A DNA stretch of 64,000 nucleotides from Paramecium sonneborni (GCA_905182985.1 CAJJDN010000006.1:1914-65913); one strand, 5' to 3'. Positions 12,678 through 25,311 are shown, counted from the stretch's first letter. Translations and numbers: made by a program. The notes: generated by a model from the letters alone, not told the origin.

Positions 12678-14930
12678 ATGATCAAATTAGAAGCACATAC
12701 ATTTCATAACAAAAATGTTTCTCAACCTGTTTTCATTTAAGATAAATCTCCTATAGATTTGGCCAGGTAAAAGAAAATTACTTTCAGGAGAGAATAGATT
12801 AATAATGATTCTAATTTCTAAATCCAAGTATATTAAACTATTTAATCAAACAGACTGAAGATTCAGAAGAAATCATCATAATAAAACCTGATTATCCAGA
12901 CTTCATTATGAATGATTTTACTAAAATTGCAATTCAAGATGATATCTCAGATTTTTAAGCTTTATTATTCCATAACAGAGCTGCTAAATTATTAGAATTT
13001 TATACTTTAAATTAGTAATTAATTATCATTACTTAGAATACAAGTTTAGTATACAACTGTTTTATTCTCTAAAATTAATTATGCTATTTATCTGAGAAGA
13101 TATTCATTTTCTGATGAATCTTTAAGTTTACTTTTAGATTGTGAACAAATCCTCAAAATTAAAGGTAAAACCTTCAAAAAAGGAACTTTTGATTCTTTGC
13201 AATTAGCTAGGATGATTTAAAACAAATTACTTAGATTGAGAATAATGTTTTAAATCACTTTGTTATTTTCTGAAACTAAAAGGTATAAAATACAATTTTT
13301 AGAAAAGAAATAAGTAAGCCTTGGATATTGCTAAAGATGCTGTAAAAGTTCTAAGGAGCATTATCTAATATACTATTAAGTTATGTTAGCAAATAACTCT
13401 ATTAAACAATATTAATAAAAAACAAAGAGCAAATTCAGAAATCAATTCTCCAATTCATAAGAATTCACAATCTCAGTCAGTTTGCTAACCATGCTAACCA
13501 TAATAGTAGCCTTAATCATTGAACTATCCATAGATTGTAGAAATAGTATTTAAGGAAATATTAAATACAATAAGAAGTGTTATGCCGAATGAAGAGAAAT
13601 CAAATGATAGTGGTAGTTAAAATAATCTGTTAGCACGCAATCATTAAAATAGAAGTTAATCTTTATTTACAACTGAGTAGATCTTTTAGACTCAAACTAA
13701 TAATTAATAAAATAAACTCTTTACAAGAATTGAAGATAATCATCCAATGTTGTAAATGTAAATTTTGGGATTAATGCAATTAACATATGTTGACTTAGAA
13801 GAATTATTTCCAATCAATAGTTCTGAAATGGTTATAGCAGAAGAAGTAATATTAGAGTTGGTACTTGATTCAAGAATACATTTTAGATTATGTTGACTGG
13901 TTTAAGTTTTTATAGTATATCAACTGAATTAAGATTTCTGAATAATTAAGAAAATAAAATGAATATTGAAATCTGGTTAGGAAAAGCTTTGGAAATGTTT
14001 TATACATTTGTTCCTCATACAAGTTAAATATTTTCTTAAATCTATTAAGTTTATAAAAAATTGTATGGAGTAGATAAACAGTCTATAGTATTTATTTTAA
14101 TTGATTTATTTAGCCTGAAGATGAAGAGGTTGAATATCACACTAAATTGCTTAAGCCTCATGCTTTTAATAATAAAGCTACACTCTCTAATAAAGTTGTC
14201 ATTATTATCAAAGTTCCAATATTTATAAATAAACAAACTAAAGAACTATCTAAAAAGTTAAATCAAACAAATTCTACAATCACAAAACTTTAACAATCCT
14301 TAACAGCCAAAAAACAAATTCTATTTCCTTAAAAACATTCTATTTCTCAACAGGAAACTGAAAAAAAATTTGAAACACTACAAGAAGAGGGAGAAATCTC
14401 ACCAAAATAATAATAATAGTTGTTTATAAAAAAATAGAAAGTTCTCTAACCATAGATGGATATCAAGTAAAGAGTAGAAATATTAATGAATTAAATTTTA
14501 ACTTAATAAGCTAAACTTACTTAAGAAAAGTTAAAATAGAAACATACGCCTATTACTACTTTGAAATAAAAATATCATATTAGCACTAAGGTTTATGATG
14601 AACCAAAATTATTGAATCTAACAACATCATAATAATTTAAAACTTCTGTTCCAATTAGTAGATCATTGTCAAACTCACGAAAAACAAGTTAAGCTCATCT
14701 AAAAAATCTAAATGATAATAATGCTAAAACTGCTTAATTAAGATATAGAACATAAATTAATACTTTACCTGGAGATGAATCTTCAAAATAAATTGCTTAA
14801 TAGATTTCTACTTAAGTTACTAGTTTAAATCGTCAATCTAATGTATTTTTATTTATTAAATTAGAAATACTTCTTATTAAAACGGAGTGATTCTGCCAAA
14901 AAATCAAAAATTCCATTTTAATAACGTTGA
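12678..14930 (+). CDS. Hypothetical protein, 701 aa, six introns
   Basis: No family recognised. The N-terminal half is mixed alpha-helical (YAIYLRRYSFSDESLSLLLD; QALDIAKDAVKVLRSII), followed by a Gln/Ser-rich linker with QSVCQPCQPQQQPQ. A second helical block (LTYVDLEELFPINSSEMVI; WLGKALEMFYTFVPHTSQIF) precedes a long Lys/Gln/Ser-rich tail. Introns were placed by frame: one near 12.83 kb (TAG), one near 13.02 kb (TAG), 13283-13307 (AAG), and three TAG introns near 13.86, 14.09 and 14.86 kb. The sum gives 702 codons. The stop at 14928 is 25 bp from the next start, so transcription is tightly stacked head to tail. Confidence 0.6.
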
Positions 14931-14955
14931 ATATACTTATAAATATATTTAATAT

Positions 14956-15981
14956 ATGTCGACAGAAGCAGAAATAAAAGAATTTCTTAAAAAAAAAGAT
15001 TTTTATGAGATTTTGGGTGTTTCCAAGACTGCCACAGATGAGGAATTAAAAAAAGCATATCGTAAATTAGCATTACTTTATCATCCTGATAAAAATAAAA
15101 ATCCTAGTGCTAATGAAGCCTTTAAGAAAGTTGCTCAAGTAAATACTTAATACTACTTAGGCTTATGATTGTCTCTCAAATTAAGATAAACGAAGAACTT
15201 ATGATTAATATGGGACTGAAGAACCAGAATAACATTATTAACATTATAGATAATAATGGGGAGAAAGTCCAGCAGAATAAATATTTAGGGCTTTCTTTTA
15301 ATAGAATGGAGGGTTTGATGATTTATTTGGTAATGAGTTTGGTGGAGGATTTGGAAATGGTTTTGGAGGATTTTAATTTGTTCAAACTGGTCCTGGAATG
15401 TTTTATTATTCTAATGGTCCAAGAAGAAATCGGGGTCAACAATAATAAAATCATAGAAGATAGGATTAGGATGAATAAGAGTATTAGAATTAAAGAAGAT
15501 AAATTTAAAGAGGAACAAATTGGGTATAAATTACATGCTATCTGATTTTTATCTACATCTTTTTTGGAAGTTCTATTGCTTAATTCTTAAACTTTGTTTT
15601 CTCTGAAAAACCTTATCATTAATCAATTAAAGACAGCACATATAGAAATACTCTAGAAACAGAAGTAAATATAGGTTGTTATTTAATTAGATTTTGGGTT
15701 AATAGTTTTTTGCTAGAGATGAATATCTTAAGAAAGATGTTTTATTTAAAAAAAATTACGAGGCAGAGATTGATAGAGAATTTTTAATTGAATTAGAAAA
15801 TTAATGTATTAAGTCAAAAAATGAAAAACAAAGATTATTACATGAAGCAAAAAAATCTTGGTTTGCTAGTACCCAAGAAAAATACTATCATTAAGCTAAT
15901 TAAATTAGCATGGCTAGTTGTAATTAAATTAATGATTATCGAAAAAGTATTAAAAACTTTTCTCAGATTTTTAAAATATGA
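14956..15981 (+). CDS. DNAJB12/14-type ER membrane J protein, 325 aa
   Basis: The J domain spans residues 15-80 with the HPD motif at 43-45, needed to stimulate Hsp70 ATPase. A Gly/Phe- and Gln-rich stretch follows ([16 protein letters not shown]), then one membrane helix ([19 protein letters not shown]) and a C-terminal DUF1977-like segment beginning [14 protein letters not shown] and rich in Glu/Lys with a conserved Cys region. This order (J, G/F, helix, DUF1977) is that of DNAJB12/DNAJB14, ER-anchored co-chaperones in protein quality control. TAG introns at 15139-15160 (inside the J domain, after FKKVAQ) and 15665-15690. Total 326 codons. Shorter than the human proteins (about 375 aa). Confidence 0.85.
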
Positions 15982-16058
15982 ATATTGTTGTGTACATTTA
16001 TTGATATCAATTTATTAAATGGATATGAAGCAATTACTAATTATATAAAATACTAAAA

Positions 16059-18392
16059 TCAATTGAAGTTATGATGAGATTGAAATTATTATATTTATCG
16101 ACCAGGCGATTCTATTTCTTGTTAATCAAATTCAGGATGACAAAAAAATATTTATTAATTTGCTAATGGTGAACAATAATTAAAACATGGAGAGTTAAAA
16201 AAATTAGGTGATTAATATTCATGAAAATAATTTCTTTAAACAGGAGAAATTAAATCTTCACATAATAACTATTATTTTTATTATTATTTTGGTTATTATT
16301 TTTATTATACCTATTCTACTCCAGTTGGAGCTTCTAATTTTAAATTTACCTCAACTATATTCTTCTATTGTTTTTAAACACTTATACTTTGGTTGTCTTA
16401 TTCTAATTTTACTGAATCTTCATCTATAAAAATAATATCATCTTCTATTTCAATTTCATTTTGATATTTTTTATTGTTACAATCAAAATATTAATCTAAT
16501 TAATCTAATTATTCTTTTTCATCAATTAAAATAAACTTTTCATCGGTTTCTGGCTTTTCAATCTTCTAATATTATTATCTTAGTTTTCTATTTACTACAT
16601 CTTTTTGATGAATCTATTCAAGTTTATTGAATTCTCTAATAAACAATTAATCCTGGTTTTTATTATTTTTTGTTTTGACTAACTTATTTTTGAATTGCAC
16701 CAACTTCTCAAGGTTTAATAACAAATCTTTAATATAATTCCTAATGAATCTGATATTTTTAATTTCTTAAATATTAAACTACTACTACAAAGGTTAAATA
16801 CTTTTTGCTTTGAATACTGATCTACTTGTCAAGCAGTTTTTAAGTGTAAATGATTCTGGAAATTATCTATTTACTATTTTGGACAATTTATTAAGAGAAA
16901 ATTGGGTACTTTCAAAATTATTGTTAGAGGATATAGATGCTTATTTTTCATAGCAATTATTTAAAATAATTTCAAATTCTTCCTTATCTATGGTTAAATT
17001 AATTGATGAAAATAATTATAAAGCTTATTTTCTAACACCATCTACATAATCGACTTCATTATTTTTAATCACTAATGATTCCCAAATACTGCAAAGAATC
17101 TATTCTATTAATGTTTTTTTGTTTGAATAAAATTCACTAAAATTTTATAGAATATATTTTTATCGTGCTTAATCTATTTAGGGAGAAGGAAAACCAATTT
17201 ATTCCAGAATTTATAATTATTTTTCGTAAATTTCAATTTTTTTTTAAATATCTTCAATTGATTTGGACTCATTATTTAAATATTTATGAAAATCAGGATC
17301 AAGTCCAAATATATTCAATTAAAATAGTAAATCATCACATTTTGGTTCAAAATTTGAACTGTTTTCTTAACTAAGATTAGTTTCTGAATCTAAGTAATTT
17401 AAAAAAGTAGATGGAATTTAGCATTTTTCCAAAATTTTTTATTTTTTCTTTTACTTTTTTGTTCTACAATCTAAACTACCTTAATGAATAGTAGTAAAGG
17501 TATTAGCTGAAGTTTTGGTTTCAATAAAAGCAATTGAATTTTTTTCAGTTTAATTATCAACATCATTTTGTAATTTAAGCTTCCCTTCTTATTTAGGGCT
17601 ATATTTATCACTCAACTATAAATCTATATTAATTATTTTATCAAGTTCTCCAGATAGTTGATTAAAAATATTAATTACATCAGTAGAATTATTGTAATCT
17701 CTGGAATCAATTAAAATAATCAAATTTCTGAACTCTTCTAATTTATCTATTATTGATTAAATGTATTTTCTTATCCTCCTTACATTTTTTAAGTCAGTGA
17801 TATTACATAATTGTTTAAAATCATCTGTAGATTTTGCATCATAAACTTAACAAAAGCAGGGATGCTATACACTTCTCAAAAACATTGGCATAGGACTTTC
17901 TAATAGAGCAAAAAAATTAGTATATTAGAATTAAGTATATGGAATTTTACTATAATAAGGATTACAATATCGGGATTCAAAAAGTGATTCAATTTCTTAT
18001 TCCCATTCTTTATTATTCCATTCAATTTTAACTCCTTTTATAGTCAAGAATTATTCAACTCTGCTCCTTAAAGTTAATAACCTAGTGTCATGATCTTCTA
18101 TGCTAGTAACTTCTCCAATGAAGCTTATTAGAACTCTAATCCTTCGTTTCTATTCATTTTCATTTAAATCCATTATCTCATTTAGATAAGAAAATATTTG
18201 ACAACTATCTACCTAAATAGTTGGAAAACCAAACAAGCATACAAGTTGCCTTTTCAATAATTTCACATTGCACTACTCTTTTATTCTTTTTAGTTGTTAA
18301 TTTTCCATTTCTTAATTGTCTATATCAAATTCATAAGAATTCCAATTAGGTTAATTATCGAAATCAAACAAATCCTCCTATTCAGACATCAT
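16059..18392 (-). CDS. Unrecognised family protein A, 777 aa, paralogue of 18801-20327
   Basis: Uninterrupted frame of 778 codons from ATG at 18392 (a second ATG follows at once) to TGA at 16059. Starts MMSEQEDLFDFDNQP. No signal peptide, membrane helix or known catalytic motif was seen. Residues about 80-260 resemble the neighbouring gene: FIGEVT, VEQFLTIKGVKIEW, CNPYYSKIP and LKNVRRIRKYIQSII, in the same order and spacing. The C-terminal half is Gln/Asn-rich with acidic runs and has no counterpart in the shorter paralogue. An intracellular scaffold or regulator is possible, but nothing in the sequence gives a function. The stop is 78 bp from the convergent J-protein gene's stop. Confidence 0.7.
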
Positions 18393-18489
18393 TATATTTA
18401 TAAATTATATTAATTATCTAACATTACTAATTTAAGACTCACTGTTATAACCAATCAGATATCCCTATTAATTTTGAAAGAGTATTCAT

Positions 18490-18672
18490 TCAATACTTTA
18501 TTTCTTCATTAATATCCTTTTATTCATCGTTGGAATGACATAATTAATTAATAACATTTTTCTAAAAATCATAATTACTTTAAAAAATTAATTCTTTTAC
18601 CCCTTTTAAGAAAATAATTTGTTTATTTTATTTTATATCTATAAAATTTATGTTTCTATGGGTAATTATCAT
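18490..18672 (-). CDS. Possible small ORF, 60 aa
   Basis: A minus frame of 61 codons between the two paralogues, with good codon texture at its end (NYDFQKNVINQLCHSNDEQ, then DINEEIKY and TGA). It could be a tiny gene, or a remnant of a third family copy whose 5' part is lost; I saw no clear match to either neighbour. The remaining bases from 18393 to 18800 are AT-rich spacer. Confidence 0.25.
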
Positions 18673-18800
18673 TATGTTTTTTTAATCATGAATATTCGTT
18701 ATTCTAAATGAGAATTTATTTTTATTTTTAATCATAATTTTGAGAATAATTTCTTATTAAAAGATAATAATAAACTATATTTTTAGATTATGATTATAAA

Positions 18801-20327
18801 TCATTTTTTTTATTCATCTTATTTAGTTTGTTTAGCTAATTTGTTTTAAATAAAGTCCTCTAAGACATCAAAGTATTATAATTAAGATTTATTATCAGAT
18901 AGTTTTTTCTATTTCTCATTTTTTTCATTTTTTTATCTGTTATCAAAGGCGCTTTGAGAATTCACATCTAAATTGCTATTATTATTACTATTTTAAGTCT
19001 AATTCTTTTTAGGTTTGAAATACTCTAGTAAAGTCTTTGATTTAATAACATTGATTTGTATCTTTTTCTTTTATTATAATTATTATTAAAACTTTTATAA
19101 TCTTTCTTAAGAATAATCATTACATTTTTATTAAACTTGTTCTTAATTTGTAATTTTATCAATTTCATCTTTTGATTTAAAATTTTCCAATTATTCAATA
19201 ATTTTAGATGGCATTATTACTTGTTTAAGTTAAAGAACTTACATTTTACTTAAATAATATTCTACTGCTAGATCTTACAATTAATTAGTCATGTAATATA
19301 GATCATCCTTAAATTCTATTTGATATTTCAATTATTAAATGTTATTTAATGAATTCATAATTCGACTTAAATATTCTCGAATTTTTCTTATATTGTATAA
19401 TTCATTTTCATTAACTAACTCTTTTATTTCTATATCATCTAATGCTTAAAATGGAAAATTTTAACAAAATTAGTGTAACATTTGAGTATGGCTCCATCTA
19501 TTAATCAAAGTAAAAAGATTTAAAGTTTTGAACATAATTGTATATCTTTCTCTTCCACTTAAATGTTTATTTTTCACTACATTAGGCATATTATAATATG
19601 GAATTACAAATAAAGTTCTTTTTATTATTCTCTTCCATTTCTCTGATGTCCATTCAAGTTTTATTCCACAATTCTCTAAATATTACTCAACTTATTGTTG
19701 AATCATAATTTCCTTTGTTTCTACATTTAAATTAACCTCATCTCCTCTTTCAATGTATCCTTCACCTATTGTTCCAATTAATTTTGATATAATCTTTTCA
19801 TCATTTAATTTTATTTCATTTTGATATTTTTAAATAAATTGTAGAATTGTATCCTAATTTAAATTTATTGTTGGAATTCCTATTTCTGTTAAAGCAATGA
19901 ATTTTTTTTCATGGAATTACATTTTTTAATTAATTTGGGCTTTTAATTATGCATCTATCATTTCTTAAAGCTTTTCATTTTTTCTTTAATTTCTTTAGGA
20001 AACGGTTTGTTTATTTTTTTTTAATTTTATTTCTTATCCTTATTTCATATTTTATTGTTATTAAAGATCTTTTGATTGATTATCTTTAATATGATTAGTT
20101 TTTTTTTTTAATTTTTTATCATTTCGAAGAGATTTTGTTTTAATGATTTTTAATGATAAAGTTGAATTATTACCAGGCATTTTTCTATTCAATATTTTTT
20201 TTATATAGTACCTTCTAATAATACTTTATCTTTTGGATTTGTTTGATCTTAATTTCATTTGCTTGGTTCTCTTGAGTTTAACTTAAGTTTAAGCAATATT
20301 TGACTTTTCATTTCCATTAGTTTTCAT
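18801..20327 (-). CDS. Unrecognised family protein B, 508 aa, paralogue of 16059-18392
   Basis: Intronless frame of 509 codons. A strongly basic N-terminus (about 110 residues, Lys/Arg/Asn) is followed by a region shared with protein A: LIGTIGEGYI, VEQYLENCGIKLEW, VIPYYNMP and LYNIRKIREYLSRIMNSL. Shared features are a hydrophobic-EW strand, a PYY turn and a long basic amphipathic helix. The C-terminal third is Gln-rich and probably coiled. The pair sits in tandem on the same strand, suggesting local duplication followed by different tail growth. The basic N-terminus could serve nuclear import or nucleic-acid binding (inference only). No database family came to mind. Confidence 0.7.
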
Positions 20328-20718
20328 TTGATTATTATTAAAAATTATAATTTAAGGTTAATATAGTATAATATTAAGATAAAAATTAATAAAATGTGAA
20401 TAATTTTCTTTAGATCATAATTAGAAATGAAAGAACTTTTTTATTTATTAAATTTTTAAATACAAAATATAGTAATAAAAAAGTAATACTATTTTTAAAA
20501 TTAAATGATAAATTGAGTTAGTAAAAAAAAAAGATTAAATTCTATTTTATTTATTCTTTTTCTTCTAACAGATAATAAGAAAATTATTTACATTTTCTTT
20601 TTTTTAGTTTGATAAATATTGAATTAATTTCAATTCTAAAATCTTTACTAAAAGTTAAAATGTAAAGTAATTTTTATGTAGAAATTTATATATTATAATT
20701 AATAATATAATAAACAGT
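20328..20718. promoter_or_regulatory. Divergent intergenic region
   Basis: About 390 bp of very AT-rich DNA between two divergent start codons (20327 minus, 20719 plus). It must contain both promoters; no discrete motif, repeat or ORF could be singled out by eye. Confidence 0.35.
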
Positions 20719-22792
20719 ATGTTCAGGAAGTAAGATTTCAAAAAATTAGAACTGTTAGGCTCAGGTAAGAAACATACTAAAATATATCGGGTTTAACATA
20801 TATAAACAAATAAGATATATGCATTAAAAGAGATTGAAGCAACTAATTTGGAGAAATTGAATGAATACAAAGAAGAAGCAGTTTAACTTAGCAAAGTATA
20901 AAATTGTGGAAATGTAATTCGATTTTATGGATACTACTTTGCTGAAACTCTTTATAATACATTTAGATTAGGAATAATAACAGAGTATTAATGAGATTTA
21001 TGAATATAGATATATGGATCATAATACAAATTTAGAAAACCTTTATAGAAAAAGAAAGAAACCAAATTAGTTTTGGAAAGAAAATGAATTGGTAACAATG
21101 TTGTTTAGCATAATATCAACATGTTCTTATTTACAATAAAAAGGAATATGTCATAGAGATATAAAGCCAGCAAATTTATTTATGATAACAAATGGTGAAT
21201 TAAAACTAATAGACTTTGGTGAAAGCAAGGATTATTTCTTTGATTTAGATAATGAAGCAAAAAATACTTATACAATGGCAACAATTAGAGGTACACCTTA
21301 ATATTTATCACCAATTTTATGGAAGGCTCATGTAATTGATGGAAATAGTAGATATGTAGAACATAATATATATAAATCAGATGTATTTTCAACAGGTTTA
21401 GTAATGTATTAAATGAGTGCAATGTAAGAAGTAACAGGATTTAATAATACATAATCAAGTGAAGGAGAATAAATAATTTTATAGTGTTTAGCATAATTAG
21501 AATAAAAGTATAGTCCTGCATATGTGTCAATAATAAAGTTGATGTTAATTTTTGAGGAAGCATAGAGACCATCATATGTTGAGATCGAATAACTTTTTAT
21601 AGAACATGAAGAGAAATAATAATCAGGAAAGATGTCAGAGAATATTGCTATAAATGAATACATTTTATTATATAATTAGCATTATAATACTATGTTAAAG
21701 AGAGGTCCTCCTTATAGAACATAATAAGATGCAGAAGTTTAATTTAAAAATATTATTACTTAACATATGAAAAATGCTGGATCATCATAAGTAATAGAGT
21801 AATCTCAAAAACCAAAATAACCATTAAGAGAATAACCATCATCATAAAAATAATAATAAATATCTTAATCATAATAAGTTTAAATTATTAAATAACCTGT
21901 TATATCATAATCGGCTTTTTATAAAGATTCTACTTTAATATTGAATGATTCTTGTTTATGGTTTGAATTTGGTGGTAAAACAATTAGTAAATTCTCAACA
22001 TCTAAATAAAAGTGGCGTTAAATTGCTAAATTAGATTTTGAGTTAGATAGATAATTTACAACACTTTTTGTTCCAGATAAAAGAGCTTTCTATTTAATAG
22101 GAGGATTTTAAGAATCTAATTTTAGAGTTTATTAAAATGATAGATTAGAGTTAATGAAACATTAAATTCCTATGAATAGATTTTTCTGTTCTTGTCTTTA
22201 TTATAATTAAAAGATTTATTGTATTGGAGGATATGATGAATAACATAAAATTTAATTATCATCAATGCTTTATTATGATCTTACTTCTGAGAGATGGGTT
22301 TAATTAGCTGAATTAAAATAACCAAAAAGTTAAGCTGCATCTTGTAGAATTAATGATAATGAAATAATATTATTTGGTGGTTATAATAAAGAAGAAGGAA
22401 CTTTAGATACTATAGAGAGATATTTAATAAATGAAAATAGATGGGAAAAATGTAATTTAAAACTTCCTTTACCATTAAGAAGATTTATGGCTGTTAGAGT
22501 TAAAAAGAATTTAGCATTATTAATAGGTGGTTTAACTATGTATGCTAAAGAAAGTTAAAAAGTACTAAAAGTAGATTGGGAGAAAAAAGAAATTATTGAA
22601 TGTGAACCATTAGAAAAAGGTATCAATATATATTAATAATATTTAGGTGGTATTGTTGAGAGTGAAGTACTTCTTGATACTGAAGGAAATTTACATATAT
22701 TTTTAGAAAATGCAAATGGTACATCACCACATGCTCATATTAAATATTATTTTGATCCAAATGCCACTAAATATGAAACTAAAGCTGATTGA
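20719..22792 (+). CDS. Protein kinase fused to Kelch repeats, 682 aa
   Basis: Residues about 5-310 are a kinase domain: [13 protein letters not shown] (degenerate glycine loop), IYALKEIE (ATP lysine), [14 protein letters not shown] (HRD), LIDFGESKD (DFG) and GTPQYLSP (APE replaced by LSP). Beyond a Gln/Ser linker, residues about 400-680 form Kelch blades with paired Gly and downstream Trp: [20 protein letters not shown] followed by [17 protein letters not shown] followed by NRWEKC, and [10 protein letters not shown]. Kinase-Kelch proteins occur in ciliates; the beta-propeller probably binds substrate. One TAG intron, 20985-21009, restores [18 protein letters not shown]. The total is 683 codons. 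Stop at 22790. Confidence 0.85.
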
Positions 22793-22821
22793 AAAATATT
22801 TAGTTAAAGAATTTTACACTA

Positions 22822-23517
22822 TCATTAATCTTACAAACTTTTTCTCAAATACTAATTTAAGATGCTTTAAGCAAATTCTTAATGATCACGATCATAATTA
22901 TGAGTATTAGGTCTTATCGAATATGATATTATTTGTTTTCGATTTGGCTTTTAATCTTATAAATCTGTATCACTATTAAATCTTCTATTGATTTTATTCT
23001 AAAATAATTAACCCTTATTGCTATTTAAATATTGTCTCTTTCTTGTTGATTATGCTGTTTAAGGAATCTTAATCTAAGAATTATCCATTGAAACTTTTTG
23101 GCTTTCCTCTTTCTCTTTTTCCTTTTCTTTAAAATTAAATTTCAATAAACTTAACTTTCTCTCTAAAAATATACAATCCTTTTCATCTTCCTTTTTGAAT
23201 ACCTTTTTTATTATAGCAAATCTATTCTTTTATTCACTATTCAATCTAAAAAAAGGTTTAAAGCTATTTGTTTAATAAAATGTTTAATTATGTTCTCTTA
23301 TTTAATTATTATCACTACACCATGTTATTTCATTTTATCTCGTACTACTTTTACTAGATTAAATTTTTGGAGATCGAAGAGGATAAATTAGATTGTTAGT
23401 TTAAATTTTCATAGGATAACGAAAATGCTTTATTAATATTCCCCTTCTTTTAGGTGATTTTGATTACTCTTATTCTACGGTTCCCTCGACTGGATAATTT
23501 ATTAATTGTAAAATCAT
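22822..23517 (-). CDS. Hypothetical basic protein, 231 aa
   Basis: Intronless frame of 232 codons from ATG at 23517 to TGA at 22822. The product is Lys/Arg/Ser/Gln-rich, with SKSPKRRGI near the N-terminus, a charged helical segment (LLKFNFKEKEKEKEESQ) in the middle and no membrane segment. Convergent with the kinase-Kelch gene, whose stop lies 29 bp away. Not recognised; possibly a cytoskeletal or ciliary disordered protein, but no motif proves it. Confidence 0.6.
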
Positions 23518-23696
23518 AATAACAATAATTTCTACTCTAAAGAGAAATGATATAAATATATATAAAATTATAGATAATAATTGATAAAAATCTAATATAC
23601 TTTATGGGTTTTCATATTTAAATTATTCTTATGTTAAAACATCTCTTCTTAAGAATTATTAATTTATAATTATTATTTAAATAAATAACTATAAAA

Positions 23697-24641
23697 TCAA
23701 TTCAATCTCTTAATAAAGTAAGGATGATTAAAAGCTTATTGTATATCTAATCTATCTACTTAATTATATGCTAAACACCCTCTAATAAACTCTTTACATA
23801 CATTTGATATCATTGGTTTTGGTGAGAATGTTACACTTTGAGATTTAATGATAATCAAATTAATTCATAAAATTATTAACTATTCTTTTAATATTTATTC
23901 TTTAACTTAATCCCTATCCAAAAGGTTTTTTTCCAAAAAGCATTTCAAAATAAATGACTCATATAGTCCAAATATCAACTTTGCTTGAAATATTAGGTGG
24001 TTAATCTACCAAATGAAAACATTCAGGAGGTAAATACCAATAAGTTTCTACTCCTTATGATGTTAATTAGAGTTTAAAATTATCATCTTCTAAAACTTTA
24101 CATAATCCAAAATCCGAAATTTTTAGATCATTTTGATGAAATAAGATGTTTTGAGGTTTTAAACCATAATGAATAATTTTATTCTTATGATTATTCAGAT
24201 ATTTTATTGCTGATATTATAGAATATATCAATTATTTCGCTTCCTTTTCTGGGAAAGATTTGAATCTTTTTATGTAATAATATAAATCTGGACCATCACA
24301 TAATTCTAAAACAGCTATAAGTTTTTATTCTCCTTTTTTGTTACTTTTTATTGTTTTTTTTATGCTTATAAATATTAAGTAATCAAATAATTTTTAATAA
24401 ATATTACGTCTATTTATTATGTTTCAATATATTTTTTCTTTTAAGTATTTTTGTTCACATAATTGGTTTTCTTATGAACTGGATTTATAGCCTCAGAAAC
24501 AATAAGATTATTTTAGATTTCATACTTTTTAATAAGATTAGTATTAGGTTAATTATCATCATTTTATTTATTCTTTTATGTTTAAATATTTTATTCCTTA
24601 AGAATTTCTTCCTTTAATTATGTATTCTAGTTTCCCAACAT
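23697..24641 (-). pseudogene. Tousled-like kinase pseudogene
   Basis: Clear TLK family motifs are present in broken form: VLELCDGPDLYYYIKRF, KPQNILFHQNDLKISDFGL, LTSQGVETYWYLPPECF (the TLK hallmark), NISSKVDIW and FGKKPFGQGLSQ. Lesions: the catalytic Asp of the family HYDLKP motif is Gly (IIHYGLKPQ); an in-frame TGA replaces the conserved Gly after KVDIWTI; a frameshift separates GLSQ from the C-terminal part (SPKPMISNVCKEFIRG to HPYFIKRLN, TGA at 23697); and a second frame change lies near 24330 before the hinge. A coiled-coil stretch precedes the kinase (ATG at 24641). TLK kinases act in chromatin assembly; this copy looks dead, presumably after gene duplication. Confidence 0.75.
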
Positions 24642-24893
24642 ATAGTAAAGTAAAATACATTAATTAGATTTCGTTATAAACTGAATATTTAAATAGTTAA
24701 AGTAAAATAACAAATATAAGTCTTTCTAGTTATTCTGGCGGTAATTATTGATACTTAGTTTATAATAAATAATATAAAATGAGCATAAAAAAAATAAAGC
24801 AACAAAAAAAAAGGATTATAGCAGATTAATCAAGATAAATGAATATAAAATTGGTTATAAAAAAATATAATAAATTTTTAATATTTATTAGAT

Positions 24894-25311
24894 TCAAGCA
24901 GTTGCATTTCCATTTTCTAAATAATGTTTTTTTTAAATCAATATAACTTGTTCTAGATGTTCCCTATAATAAAATAGAAAAAGAAACTTACTAATCAAAG
25001 AATTTACCTGCATAGATTAAAACATCATCAGGTTTTTCTTCTAATACTCTAAATAAGAAAATAGATAGCATAACAGATAATTCTGGATGTTTTCTTAAAT
25101 AGATTTCATTTGCCATTCTAAATTATACTTTTTTTTTTTCTAATTCTACAGCTTAACTTGTGACTAATCCTGGTTATCCAGCAATATCATGTGGATTAAT
25201 ATATTTTTCTTTATCATACATATTACGAATTTGATAATCATAAAATTCATTAACATGTTCTTTTTCTGATTGATTAGTGATATTAGTATCATTAAGATGA
25301 TCAAAGGACAT
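24894..25311 (-). CDS. RIIa-fold (RIIAD1/ropporin-like) protein, 129 aa
   Basis: From ATG at 25311. The acidic N-terminus is followed by YLRKHPELSVMLSIFLFRVL and EEKPDDVLIYAGKFFDQ. The pattern of a helix ending in hydrophobics, then KPxDVLxFAxxFF, is that of the dimerisation/docking fold of PKA regulatory subunits found in ropporin, RIIAD1 and radial-spoke proteins, which dock AKAP-like helices in cilia. One TAG intron of 28 nt at 24964-24991 joins FFDQ to EHLEQVILIQKK; 130 codons in total. Stop at 24894. A ciliary role is inferred from the family. Confidence 0.7.

Noticed and set aside
16208..17374. Plus-strand Ile/Leu-rich ORFs
   Set aside because: Shadows of the 778-codon minus-strand gene 16059-18392.
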